From assembly GCA_947466075.1 (NCBI GenBank), contig CANIBP010000033.1, positions 1-64,000 of the forward strand: a stretch of 64,000 bases of DNA, read 5' to 3'. Source of the DNA: Verrucomicrobiaceae bacterium (GTDB taxonomy: Bacteria; Verrucomicrobiota; Verrucomicrobiia; Verrucomicrobiales; Verrucomicrobiaceae). The notes below the pieces were generated by a model. That model worked only from the letters and a program-made list of their open reading frames with translations, was not told where the DNA came from and ran no database searches. Shown piece after piece: positions 21,438 to 29,842 of this stretch (position 1 is the stretch's first letter; the number at the start of each line of letters is the position of its first letter). Both the position numbers and the translations under genes were made by a program.

Positions 21438-23036
21438 GTGCGGATCCGTTTCAAGTATCAAGACCAAGCATTTTGGGCGAACAAGAAACTTCGCCGGTAC
21501 CTGCTTATGTGGCTACGCCAGGGGCGCAAGACGAGCACGCTCGCCGAGCAAAGCCTCCTCGAAATGGCCGAGCACGAGGGCCGGCTCATCACCTTTGCAA
21601 CGGCCTCGCTCAACCTGGGCGCCGAAATGCCCGAGAAAGAGGCGCAAGTCTGGCAACAATTTATCCGCGATATGCAGGCATGGGCCGACGCGCGGAAATT
21701 GCAACTCGTCGCGGGCGAGCGCCGGCACGTCAACGATGCCGATTCCTGGCGCCAACTTCCCGACGACATGGACGTCGCCGGGCTCGCCGACGTCCTCGAG
21801 CATTCAAAGTTTGAGGTCCGGCTCAAACACTCAAACACGACCTCGAGCCGGCTCAAGGTCATTGCCGCAAACGTGCAAACGGCCCGCGGTTTCTCGGGAT
21901 CCGTCAAACTCGACGAGGCCGCCTTTGTCGATGATCTGCGGACCCTGCTCGCCGAGCTCGAGCCGATTTTCTCGACCGATCCGACGTTCAACTTTCTCAT
22001 GGCGACGACGCCGCCCCCCGATTACGCGCATTATGCGTACGAGCTCCTCACGCCCGAGGACGGCAACGAGGATTTTGCGCCGAGCGCCGAGGGGAACTGG
22101 TTCAAAAACCGGGCCGGCATTTGGTGTCATCGTGTAACGATCGACGACGCGGCCCTCGCCGGCCGCAAAAACTACCATCCCGACACGGGCGCCGAGATCA
22201 CGCCCGACGAGGCCCGCGAGGCCTCGCCGGATCGCGAAGGCTGGGACCGCTCCAACCGGCTCAAACGGCCGACGGTCGGCACGAGCGCCGTCTCGCCCCT
22301 GGCGCTCGACGTTGCCCAGCGCAAAGGCCTCGGTCGCGCGGCCGCGGCCGAATGGCCCGAGGGCGTCGAGGCCTTGCCAGCGGGCGCCCTCGACTTTGTG
22401 CGGGGGACCGTGACGCTCGGCTTTGACCAGGCGACGACGACGAACAAAAAGAGCAACCCGAGCGCGCTCGCGATCCTCAACGACGCCGGCGACGAGCTCG
22501 AGATCCCGCTCGTGCTATGGTGGAAAACGGCGAACCCGAACGTATCAACGAGGCGCGTCGTCGGCATCGTCAAGGCCTTGCTCGCGATGGGGATCCGCGT
22601 CAAAAGCCTGGGCATCGACGCGACCAATGAGCGCTTTTATGCTCGCCTACTCAAGGAAGCGCTCGGCGCCCTGTGTGACGTTCAGCTTATCGTTTCGAGC
22701 GAGTCGATCGAGACCCCCGAGGGCAAGATTTCGTACAAGTCCCTGATGGGGAACGACCTCGCGAACGCGATCGAGAGCGGCAAGGCGGTCCTGCCCTTTT
22801 CGACCTACTTGTACAAGGATTTTATGCGCGTCGTCAAAGATCGCGGGAGCTTCGACGCCACGGTCGGCCCGAACGGTGAGCACGGCGACACGTTCGACGC
22901 CGTCAAGATCGCGTACCATGTCGCGAGGTCCGGCGGCGGCCCCGTCGAAATGCTCGACCTCTCTCAACCTGGGGGGCGGTCCCCGCATCCCTCATGGCGC
23001 CCCCAAACTCAAACCGACGGCCTGACTTATGCCTAA
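21438..23036 (+). CDS. Terminase large subunit, Mu gp28-like
   Basis: 532 residues from a GTG start. The ATPase half has a deviant Walker A (RQGRKTSTLA, about 28-37) and a Walker B-like VKLDEAAFVDD (about 155-165). The nuclease half has TLGFDQATT (about 337), KSLGIDATNERF and DTFDAVKIAYHVARS (near the C-terminus), consistent with the three acidic positions of terminase RNase H-like nucleases. The protein packages DNA into preformed heads from the integrated prophage end. The stop overlaps the portal start by eight bases. Confidence 0.9.
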   Translation: MRIRFKYQDQAFWANKKLRRYLLMWLRQGRKTSTLAEQSLLEMAEHEGRLITFATASLNLGAEMPEKEAQVWQQFIRDMQAWADARKLQLVAGERRHVNDADSWRQLPDDMDVAGLADVLEHSKFEVRLKHSNTTSSRLKVIAANVQTARGFSGSVKLDEAAFVDDLRTLLAELEPIFSTDPTFNFLMATTPPPDYAHYAYELLTPEDGNEDFAPSAEGNWFKNRAGIWCHRVTIDDAALAGRKNYHPDTGAEITPDEAREASPDREGWDRSNRLKRPTVGTSAVSPLALDVAQRKGLGRAAAAEWPEGVEALPAGALDFVRGTVTLGFDQATTTNKKSNPSALAILNDAGDELEIPLVLWWKTANPNVSTRRVVGIVKALLAMGIRVKSLGIDATNERFYARLLKEALGALCDVQLIVSSESIETPEGKISYKSLMGNDLANAIESGKAVLPFSTYLYKDFMRVVKDRGSFDATVGPNGEHGDTFDAVKIAYHVARSGGGPVEMLDLSQPGGRSPHPSWRPQTQTDGLTYA

Positions 23037-24606
23037 AACTCCAACAAAAAAAGAACTCCTCGAACGCCTCAACGTCCTCGAAAAGACCTGGGTCCCTCGC
23101 AACGTCGAGACGATCAACGACCCCCGCAACGAGCCGGCGAGTACGCTCGTCGGCCTAAGCGCCGAGCGTGTTCACGCCGCGATTACCCAGGCCGAGGCCG
23201 GCGACACGCGCGAGCTTTTCAGCATCTACCGCGACGTCTTGATTGCCGACTCCCATTTGCAAAGCGTGATCGAGACCCGACTCCTCGCCGTGATCGGTGA
23301 CGAGCCGATGGTCTCGCCCGTCGATAAAAACAAGCCCGAGGACGTCGCCGCGGCCGAGGCGATCAAGGCCGCGATCGACCGCTTGCCCGATTTCCTGGGG
23401 TTGTGTCGAGATCTCCTTTGGGGCGCCATTTGGCCGGTTTCCATCGTCGAGCGCACTTACAAGCCGGCCGGCCTGCCAGGCCTCGAGTATGACTGGGGCG
23501 AGCTCGTGCCCGTGCCCGACCATTTATTGCGATGGACTCGCGGAGTGATCGAGGTCGAGCTCGTCGATCCGCACAGCCGGCGCCCGGCGGGGCAATTTGT
23601 CGAGCTCGACCCGGCTCGCTATATCACGCACAAGGGGCACTTACTCAAGACGGCCGACAACTGGGGCGGACCCATGAGGGCGCTCTCGTGGTGGTTCTTT
23701 CTCAAGGTGATGGATCGCGAATGGTGGGTACGCTTTCTGGATAAATTCGGGACCCCGTTCATGGTCGGCAAATTCGACAAGGCCGACGACAAAAGTCGCC
23801 AGGTCCTCGAGCGCGCTTTCGCCCTGGCGACCAAGGTCGGCGGCGTTGCCGTCAACAAAGAGACGACTATCGAGCTCCTCAAGGCCGGGACCGGCGACAG
23901 CGCCGGGAGCTTCGAAAGCTTTTATCGGATCTGCGACGACGCGATTGCCCGGCGCGTCCTCGGTCAAACCCTCTCGAGCACGGCGAGCGCGACCGGCCTC
24001 GGCGGCGGCGCCAGCGGGATTCAAAGCGAGGTCCGCGGCGATATTGCGGCGTTTGATAAAAAGCGCCTCGCGCAAACCCTGCGTACCCATTTGTTCAAAC
24101 CGTGGCTACGCTTGAACAAGTTTACCGGCGCTGTGCCGCGGATCGCATTCGGCGGCGAGGAGGCCGAGGAAAACACGGCAACGGCGACGGTCCTCAAGGA
24201 TCTCAAGGCCGCCGGCGTGCGGATCTCGGACAAGAGTTTGCCGATTTTGAGCCAGCGGGTCGGCCTCGAGCTCGAGCGCGACCCCGCGGCCGGTCAGCTC
24301 GCCCCAGGCGCCGAGCCAGGAACCGCTGGCGCCCCAGGCCTGCCAGGCGTTCGAACCCTTTCGGCCCCGCTCGAGATCCCGACGCCCGAAAACGCAACCT
24401 CGTCGATCTCCCGACGGGCGGCCGCGATGATCTCGCAAGCCTACCGCGGGACCCTCGCGCCGGCACGCGAGATCCTGCTCACGAGCTCGACCCCCGAGGA
24501 GGCCGAGCGCCGGCTTTTGGCGGCGTTTGGCGACTGGGACCCGACTCGGGCCGCCGAGGTTATCGAGTCGGCCTTCGCGGCGGGCGCGTGGAATGGGTTG
24601 CAATGA
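23029..24606 (+). CDS. Portal protein, Mu gp29-like (DUF935)
   Basis: 525 residues. It shows the DUF935 hallmarks: an early RDVLIADSHLQSVIETRLLAVIGDEP, FLGLCRDLLWGAIWPVSIVER, then DRWVRFLDKFGTPFMVGKFDK-like sequence and a late AIARRVLGQTLSSTASATGLGGG. The portal forms the ring through which DNA enters and the tail attaches. In Mu the MuF gene follows at once; here the prophage ends about 100 bases later, and the MuF gene is at 671-2,422 on the other strand. This is the last gene of the right arm. Confidence 0.92.
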   Translation: MPKTPTKKELLERLNVLEKTWVPRNVETINDPRNEPASTLVGLSAERVHAAITQAEAGDTRELFSIYRDVLIADSHLQSVIETRLLAVIGDEPMVSPVDKNKPEDVAAAEAIKAAIDRLPDFLGLCRDLLWGAIWPVSIVERTYKPAGLPGLEYDWGELVPVPDHLLRWTRGVIEVELVDPHSRRPAGQFVELDPARYITHKGHLLKTADNWGGPMRALSWWFFLKVMDREWWVRFLDKFGTPFMVGKFDKADDKSRQVLERAFALATKVGGVAVNKETTIELLKAGTGDSAGSFESFYRICDDAIARRVLGQTLSSTASATGLGGGASGIQSEVRGDIAAFDKKRLAQTLRTHLFKPWLRLNKFTGAVPRIAFGGEEAEENTATATVLKDLKAAGVRISDKSLPILSQRVGLELERDPAAGQLAPGAEPGTAGAPGLPGVRTLSAPLEIPTPENATSSISRRAAAMISQAYRGTLAPAREILLTSSTPEEAERRLLAAFGDWDPTRAAEVIESAFAAGAWNGLQ

Positions 24607-24616
24607 GGGCCCGGCG

Positions 24617-24715
24617 CCTAGACCCTTTCCGGCTTGCCCAGGCCGAGGCACCTAGACCCATTTCAGGGTTGCTCGAGACTGCTTAAACCATTTCAAACCT
24701 GTTTCCTGTCTCTCA
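24617..24715 (+). repeat. Probable prophage right end with three transposase-binding repeats
   Basis: Three related ~20-21-bp elements follow the portal gene: CCTAGACCCTTTCCGGCTTG (24,617-24,636), a copy at 24,651-24,671 beginning CCTAGACCCATTTC, and a copy at 24,681-24,701 beginning GCTTAAACCATTTC. Their starts are 34 and 30 bases apart, about three helical turns, like the R3-R2-R1 MuA sites of Mu. The sequence CA at 24,714-24,715 would suit the 3' end cut by such transposases, but the exact terminus is unknown. Confidence 0.65.
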
Positions 24716-24797
24716 TGAGCGGATCAAAGCAAGTGGTTTGGCCGCTGTCGATGCTGAAATGTGTAATCTGGCTGCCGCCTGTGGCGTTCAGGGGCGC

Positions 24798-26234
24798 ATG
24801 AACCGCTGTTCCATCGCTCTATTTGTATTACTCCTCGCGTCCTCCTTCGCCAAGGCAGCGGCAGACAAGCCCAACGTTATCTTCATCATGGCGGATGATC
24901 TCGGTTACACCGATGTGGCCTGCTTTGGCTCGAAATACTACGAGACGCCGAACATCGATAAGCTGGCGTCGCAAGGAATGAAGCTGACGCGGCATCACCA
25001 CTGCCAAAACTGCCAGCCGACACGTGCGGCACTGATGAGCGGGCAGTATGCAGCACGCACAGGGATTTACACGGTCGGCGGCATCGAGCGTTTTGGTTGG
25101 GAGACCAGGCCGCTGCGTCCAGCGGACAACGTGACGGAACTGCCGCTGGAGAAAGTCACCATCGCGCAGACGATGAAGAAAGCGGGCTACGCGACCGCGA
25201 TGTTCGGTAAATGGCATCTCGGCGAAAAAGGCGAGTATCATCCGAGCAAGCGCGGTTTTGACGAGGCCATCGTTTCCATGGGCAAGCACTTCGATTTCGC
25301 CACTCAGCCGAAGGTGGAGTATCCAAAGGGCGAGTATCTGGCCGACTTTCTGACGAACAAGGCGGTGGATTTCATCCAGCGGCACAAGGACGGGCCGTTC
25401 TTCCTCTATCTGCCGCATTTCGGTGTGCATTCACCGCATCAGGCGAAGCCGGAGTTGATCGCGAAGTTCAAAGACAAGGCAGGCGTGGGCGGTCACAACA
25501 ACCCGACGTATGCAGCGATGATCGCTAGTGTGGATGAAAGTGTGGGCCGTGTGATGGCGGCGCTGGATGAACTCAAGCTCGCCGACAACACTGTGCTCAT
25601 CTTCACCAGCGACAATGGAGGCGTGGGCGGTTACGAACGCGAAGGCGTGCACGGTGGTGACATCACGGATAACGCGCCACTGCGCAGCGGGAAAGGCAGC
25701 CTGTATGAAGGTGGCACGCGGGTGCCGTTCATCGTGCGCTGGCCGGGAGTGACTAAGGCAGGAACGAATTGCGACGTGCCATCGATCCATGTCGATTTGT
25801 ATCCAACCTTGGCCGAAATCGGCAAGGCAGCACTTCCCGAGGGCCAGACGCTTGATGGCGAGAGCTTGGTGCCGTTGTTTCGTGATGCAGCGGCGAATTT
25901 GAAGCGTGACGCCATCTTCCAGCACTTTCCCGGTTATCTCGGGGCGGGTGAAAACACCTGGCGCACCACGCCTGTGGGCTTGATCGAAATCGGCGACTGG
26001 AAGCTGATGGAATTCTTCGAGGATGGCCGCTTAGAATTGTACAACGTCAAGGATGACATCGGTGAGCAGAAAAACCTCGCAGCCGAGAATCCAGAGAAGA
26101 CCAAGGAGTTGCACGCGCAAATGCTGGCATGGCGTGAAGGCATCAAGGCACCGATGCCGACAAAGAATACCGAACAAAAGAGCGTCGAACCCAAAAAGAA
26201 GGGCAAAGGCAAAAAGAAGAAGCAGGTCGAGTGA
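24798..26234 (+). CDS. Secreted sulfatase (formylglycine type)
   Basis: 478 residues from ATG 24,798, chosen because a signal peptide follows (MNRCSIALFVLLLASSFAKA). Sulfatase signatures: KPNVIFIMADDLGYTD with the metal-binding aspartates (D33, D34), CQPTR at 72-76 for formylglycine conversion, FGKWHLG, and IFTSDNGG. It would hydrolyse a sulfate ester, probably on polysaccharides, outside the cytoplasm; the substrate cannot be told. A lysine-rich tail (KKKGKGKKKK) ends the protein. It starts only about 80 bases from the prophage end, so the insertion sits in or near its promoter. Confidence 0.93.
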   Translation: MNRCSIALFVLLLASSFAKAAADKPNVIFIMADDLGYTDVACFGSKYYETPNIDKLASQGMKLTRHHHCQNCQPTRAALMSGQYAARTGIYTVGGIERFGWETRPLRPADNVTELPLEKVTIAQTMKKAGYATAMFGKWHLGEKGEYHPSKRGFDEAIVSMGKHFDFATQPKVEYPKGEYLADFLTNKAVDFIQRHKDGPFFLYLPHFGVHSPHQAKPELIAKFKDKAGVGGHNNPTYAAMIASVDESVGRVMAALDELKLADNTVLIFTSDNGGVGGYEREGVHGGDITDNAPLRSGKGSLYEGGTRVPFIVRWPGVTKAGTNCDVPSIHVDLYPTLAEIGKAALPEGQTLDGESLVPLFRDAAANLKRDAIFQHFPGYLGAGENTWRTTPVGLIEIGDWKLMEFFEDGRLELYNVKDDIGEQKNLAAENPEKTKELHAQMLAWREGIKAPMPTKNTEQKSVEPKKKGKGKKKKQVE

Positions 26235-26240
26235 GCCTGT

Positions 26241-26819
26241 TCAGCCCTTGCGTGCGATGTAAACGAAGGCGGGAGGCAGATTGGGCCAGACAATGCGCGT
26301 GGTTTCGACGCCATGGGTCAGTTCATGCAGCAGGGAGCGAAAACGTCTGCCGCTGGGCAATTGATGAAAGCCCCAGTAGGCGAATGTGGCAAAGCAACCG
26401 CCAGGAGCGAGATGCGGCAGCACGTTGTTTAGAATCGACTCCTGCAAGCCACGCGGAAAGGCCGTCCAAGGGAGACCGCTGATGATGGCGTCAAAGGTTT
26501 CGCCGGGGGCAAGTGTTTGGGAGAAATCGAACTCCTGTGCATCAGCACATTCAAAGCGCAGGCGCGGGAAACGCGGGCGCAGTTGCTGAACGAAGGTGTC
26601 ATTGAGTTCGATGCCTACATAGTCGGAGCCATGCGGCATGGCATCGGCAATAGCTGACGTAAAAGCACCGGTGCCGGGGCCGAGTTCGAGAATTCGTCGT
26701 GCCTGCCAGACACCTGCGGCCTCCATCATGCGCTCCGCCAGCGCCGGGCTGGAAGGGGCCACCGCGCCGATGGTCTTCCAATTATGGCGGAGTTCTTTGA
26801 GGAAGGTGGCAGCGGACAT
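26241..26819 (-). CDS. Class I SAM-dependent methyltransferase, phospholipid-methyltransferase-like
   Basis: 192 residues. The SAM-binding motif ILELGPGTGAFTSAI (about 43-57) is followed by an acidic end of strand two (YVGIELND), CADAQEF and DAIISGLPWTAFP. The beginning FLKELRHNWKTIGAVAPSSPALAERM is typical of PmtA-like phospholipid N-methyltransferases and of rRNA dimethylase relatives, which share the NW..IG...PSS start. Membrane phospholipid methylation is the more likely role, but this is a family-level inference. It is convergent with the sulfatase, with six bases between stops. Confidence 0.8.
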   Translation of the reverse strand: MSAATFLKELRHNWKTIGAVAPSSPALAERMMEAAGVWQARRILELGPGTGAFTSAIADAMPHGSDYVGIELNDTFVQQLRPRFPRLRFECADAQEFDFSQTLAPGETFDAIISGLPWTAFPRGLQESILNNVLPHLAPGGCFATFAYWGFHQLPSGRRFRSLLHELTHGVETTRIVWPNLPPAFVYIARKG

Positions 26820-26985
26820 TCGGGGCGGACGCTAGCAAGTCCAAGCGAGGGTGCGAATGCTTTTCGCTGGAATGGACCACGCCATCCCAAGGCTGTCGAA
26901 GGTCTCTTCAATGATTGAAGGTACTCAAGGCTTGGGCGCTTGACGTGTGTGGTGCTTTGCGGCGAGACTTCGCACCACACACCCC

Positions 26986-28605
26986 ATGCCTTACCTACTC
27001 GACGCACTCGTCATCCTCGGTTACTTCGCCCTCATCATCGGCATCGGTCTGTCGCAGCGCAGTAAAAGTGGCAGCATGGAGGGTTTCACTCTCGGCGATC
27101 GGCAGATTGCGTGGTGGGCGGTGTTGGCGTCGATTTTGGCAGCAGAGATCAGCGCAGGAACATTTTTTGGCGCACCGGGTGAAGGTTACGCGCTACGCAA
27201 CTACACCTACATTCAACTCATGGCGGGCTATTTGCTCGCACGCGTGGTGGTGAGCGCGGTATTTATCCCGGCCTACTACAGGCACAATGTGGTGAGCGTG
27301 TATGAGTTCCTTGAAGTACGCTTTGGGCCCCAGACACGGCGTCGAGCCTCGGCGGTGTTTCTAGTCACTCGTTTGCTGGCCAGCGGTGCACGGTTATGGG
27401 TGCCTACCGTGCTGCTGGTGCTAGGTTGGAAAGTGTTTATCGACGCGAGCATCACGCCGATGCAAGAGTTCTGGCTGTATGCAGCGGCACTCGTCGCCAT
27501 TACGGTGCTGACTGCTATCTATACGGCGCTCGGCGGCATTCGTGCCGTGATCTGGACCGATGTGATCCAGGTGGTGATCCTGTTTTCGGCGCTCGGCTTC
27601 GCTTTGTGGCATCTGCTCAGTCAAACCGGCGGCTGGGCGGCATTGGACGCCGCCATCTTGAAACCGGCGCTCATTGATTGGGGCAAACCGGATGCCGCGC
27701 ATCCCGGTGCTTGGGGTTGGATCAAAGGTATTCTCGAAACTGAATATACGGTATGGGCCGCTTTTCTCGGCTCCACCTTCGTCACTCTCGCCACCCATGG
27801 CACTGATCAAGACATGGTGCAGCGCATGCTCACGGCGAAAAACAAACGCCAGAGCGGCACCGCCACGATTCTCTCTGGCATCGCCGACATTCCGGTCAAT
27901 TTCATGGTGCTTAGCATCGGCATCCTGCTGTTTGTGTTTTATCAGCAGCATCCTGAAATCCTGCTGCCAAAGAACCTCAAAGGCACGCCCGACAGCAGCC
28001 AGGTGTTTCCATTTTTTATCCTGACCTCGATGCCGACTGGCTTGCGTGGTCTCGTGGTGGCCGGTGTGCTCGCTACGGCGATGGGATCGCTAAGCACAGC
28101 ACTCAATTCGCTCGCAACAAGTTACGTGCGCGACTTCCACTTCCGCTGGTTCGGTGAACCGGCCTCAGACGCGGGCAAAGTGCGTGTGCTGCGTCTAGGC
28201 ACCGTGCTCTTTGCCGTTTTACTGATCACCGTGGCTCTGGGCACAGCGTGGGTGAAAGCGCATAATCCTTCGCTGCGCATCATTCCGATCATTCTAGGTG
28301 TGTTTGGCTATACCTACGGCTCATTGCTCGGTGTGTTCATGGTGGGACTGTTCACCAATGGCCGTGGCAATGATCGTGGCAACGGCATCGCCATGCTCGC
28401 TGGTTTTCTCGTCGTCGGCTACCTCAGCGGACTGGACAAAGGCCTCATGGCCTCCTTCGGCATGCAGGGCGGCATTCCGCGTCCTGACTGGATGGTAGAG
28501 ATCGAGTTCCCATGGCGCATCTTGTTTGGCACGGTGGTCACGTTCAGCATTGCGATGCTGTTCAAGACGCCGGAGAACAAGCTCGGGCATTCCAAAGTGG
28601 TGTAA
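26986..28605 (+). CDS. Sodium:solute symporter (SSS family)
   Basis: 539 residues from ATG 26,986; an upstream frame lacks membrane character. The protein has about 13 hydrophobic helices. SSS features include GYFALIIGIGLSQRSK at the start, AAEISAGTFFGAPGEGYALRNYTYIQLMAGYLLARVVVSAVF (TM2-3), the ALGGIRAVIWTDVIQ motif and ATAMGSLSTALNSLAT late in the protein. It would take up a sugar or organic solute with sodium. No regulatory or catabolic partner gene is adjacent, so the substrate is open. Confidence 0.9.
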   Translation: MPYLLDALVILGYFALIIGIGLSQRSKSGSMEGFTLGDRQIAWWAVLASILAAEISAGTFFGAPGEGYALRNYTYIQLMAGYLLARVVVSAVFIPAYYRHNVVSVYEFLEVRFGPQTRRRASAVFLVTRLLASGARLWVPTVLLVLGWKVFIDASITPMQEFWLYAAALVAITVLTAIYTALGGIRAVIWTDVIQVVILFSALGFALWHLLSQTGGWAALDAAILKPALIDWGKPDAAHPGAWGWIKGILETEYTVWAAFLGSTFVTLATHGTDQDMVQRMLTAKNKRQSGTATILSGIADIPVNFMVLSIGILLFVFYQQHPEILLPKNLKGTPDSSQVFPFFILTSMPTGLRGLVVAGVLATAMGSLSTALNSLATSYVRDFHFRWFGEPASDAGKVRVLRLGTVLFAVLLITVALGTAWVKAHNPSLRIIPIILGVFGYTYGSLLGVFMVGLFTNGRGNDRGNGIAMLAGFLVVGYLSGLDKGLMASFGMQGGIPRPDWMVEIEFPWRILFGTVVTFSIAMLFKTPENKLGHSKVV

Positions 28606-28615
28606 GCATGAGGCA

Positions 28616-28647
28616 CAAAAAAGCGCGGACCGTTACCGATCCGCGCT
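28616..28647 (-). terminator. Intrinsic terminator after ilvC
   Basis: On the minus strand AGCGCGGA pairs with TCCGCGCT around a 10-base loop, followed by TTTTTT (plus-strand A-tract 28,616-28,621). It lies about 45 bases after the ilvC stop, and between stops it may also shield the symporter gene from read-through. The gap also holds several CTTGAC words spaced ~10 bases. Confidence 0.8.
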
Positions 28648-28689
28648 CTGCTTTGACTTTCTTGACGATGCTTGACCGTCTTGACGCTC

Positions 28690-29718
28690 TTACGAGTAGC
28701 TAGCCTGCTGGCCCTTGATGTCACGCTTCTTGATCCACGGCATCAGGCTGCGGAGGCGGGCACCGGTCTTCTCGATCGGATGCTTCTCGCCGTCTTTGAG
28801 CAGCTTGTTGAAGGTCTTGTAGCCGGTTTCGGTCTCTTTGATCCATTCCTTGGCAAACTTGCCGGTTTGGATGTCCTTGAGTGCGGCCTTCATGCGCTTC
28901 TTGACGGAAGCGTCGATGATTTTGGGTCCGACTTTGACGTCGCCCCACTTGGCGGTCTCGGAGATGGAGAAACGCATGCCAGCGATGCCGGACTCGTTCA
29001 TGAGATCGACGATGAGCTTCAATTCGTGCAAGCACTCGAAGTAGGCCATCTCAGGGCTGTAACCAGCCTCCGTGAGCACTTCAAAGCCGGCCTGGACGAG
29101 GGCGCTAGCGCCACCGCAAAGAACGGTCTGCTCGCCGAAGAGATCGGTTTCAGTTTCTTCCTTGAAGGTGGTTTCGAGCACGCCGCCGCGGGTGCCGCCG
29201 ATGCCGTGCGCCCAGGCGAGAGCGATCTTCTTGGCCTGCTTGTCAGCGTTCTGATAGATGGCGATGAGGGCGGGGACGCCTTTGCCTTCGGTGTATTGAC
29301 GGCGGACGATGTGGCCTGGGCCTTTCGGGGCCACCATGATCACGTTCACGTCCTTCGGCGGGACGACGGTCTTATAGAGGATGGCGAAGCCGTGGGAGAA
29401 GAGGAGAGTCTTGCCCTTGGTGAGGTGGGGGGCGATGTCCTTCTTGTAAACGCCGCCGATCTTGGTGTCCGGCACTGCGATGAAGATCACGTCGGCAGCT
29501 TTCACAGCCTCTGCGGTGTCCATGACCTTGAGGCCTTTTTCTTCAGCTACGGCGCGGCTTTTGCTGCCGGCGTAGAGGCCGATGATGACTTTGACGCCGC
29601 TCTCTTTGAGATTCAGGGCGTGGGCATGGCCTTGGGAGCCGAAGCCGATGACAGCGCAAGTCTTGCCTTTAAGGGGTGCAAGGCTGGCGTCTTTTTCAGT
29701 GTAGATTTTAGCGGGCAT
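28690..29718 (-). CDS. ilvC: Ketol-acid reductoisomerase
   Basis: 342 residues, the class I length. The Rossmann start is KGKTCAVIGFGSQGHAHALNLKESGVKVIIGL, with an IlvC knotted domain after it (KGKTLLFSHGFAIL, VIMVAPKGPGHIVR, the metal-site region ETDLFGEQTVLCGG and SGIAGMRFSISETAKWGD). It converts acetolactate or acetohydroxybutyrate to the dihydroxy acids of valine and isoleucine synthesis with NADPH and magnesium. It stands alone, without ilvB/N or leu genes next to it, and diverges from the FKBP gene across a 124-bp gap. Confidence 0.97.
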   Translation of the reverse strand: MPAKIYTEKDASLAPLKGKTCAVIGFGSQGHAHALNLKESGVKVIIGLYAGSKSRAVAEEKGLKVMDTAEAVKAADVIFIAVPDTKIGGVYKKDIAPHLTKGKTLLFSHGFAILYKTVVPPKDVNVIMVAPKGPGHIVRRQYTEGKGVPALIAIYQNADKQAKKIALAWAHGIGGTRGGVLETTFKEETETDLFGEQTVLCGGASALVQAGFEVLTEAGYSPEMAYFECLHELKLIVDLMNESGIAGMRFSISETAKWGDVKVGPKIIDASVKKRMKAALKDIQTGKFAKEWIKETETGYKTFNKLLKDGEKHPIEKTGARLRSLMPWIKKRDIKGQQASYS

Positions 29719-29842
29719 ATAGGTTCTGGTTTGAAGGGCGGCGATAGTGGTTCAAGCGAGGGACGGGGTCAAACGGCTTTTTCCCGTGCGACGAACGCTT
29801 TGATTGACCACATCGGGGCGGGCGCGTAGGTTTCCGGCTTCC

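Larger units (their letters stand above)
1..24715. mobile_element. Mu-like transposable prophage, left end outside window
   Basis: The block contains a MuA-like DDE transposase, a MuB-like AAA ATPase, Mu gp27/gp28-like terminase subunits, a DUF935 portal and a MuF head protein, which together define transposable Mu-like phages. Two arms diverge from a repressor region near 12.2 kb. The block is very rich in CTCGAG and GAGCTC and in GCC/GGC codons; this composition stops at about 24.7 kb, where a host sulfatase follows. Three spaced repeats at 24,617-24,701 probably mark the right end. The left end, capsid genes and tape-measure gene were not seen and should lie before position 1. The exact right terminus (a CA at 24,714-24,715 is one option) is an inference. 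Confidence 0.93.

Noticed and set aside
24607..24797. tRNA gene or tRNA-type attachment site at the prophage end
   Set aside because: No cloverleaf was seen. A DDE transposase is present and no integrase was seen in the window, so a tRNA attachment site is not expected.
28672..29829. 385-codon open frame antisense to ilvC
   Set aside because: IlvC is certain on the minus strand. The antisense product is acidic and leucine/aspartate-rich, as expected from reverse reading.
29719..29842. Riboswitch or T-box upstream of ilvC
   Set aside because: No conserved riboswitch core or T-box sequence could be recognised in this 124-bp divergent gap.
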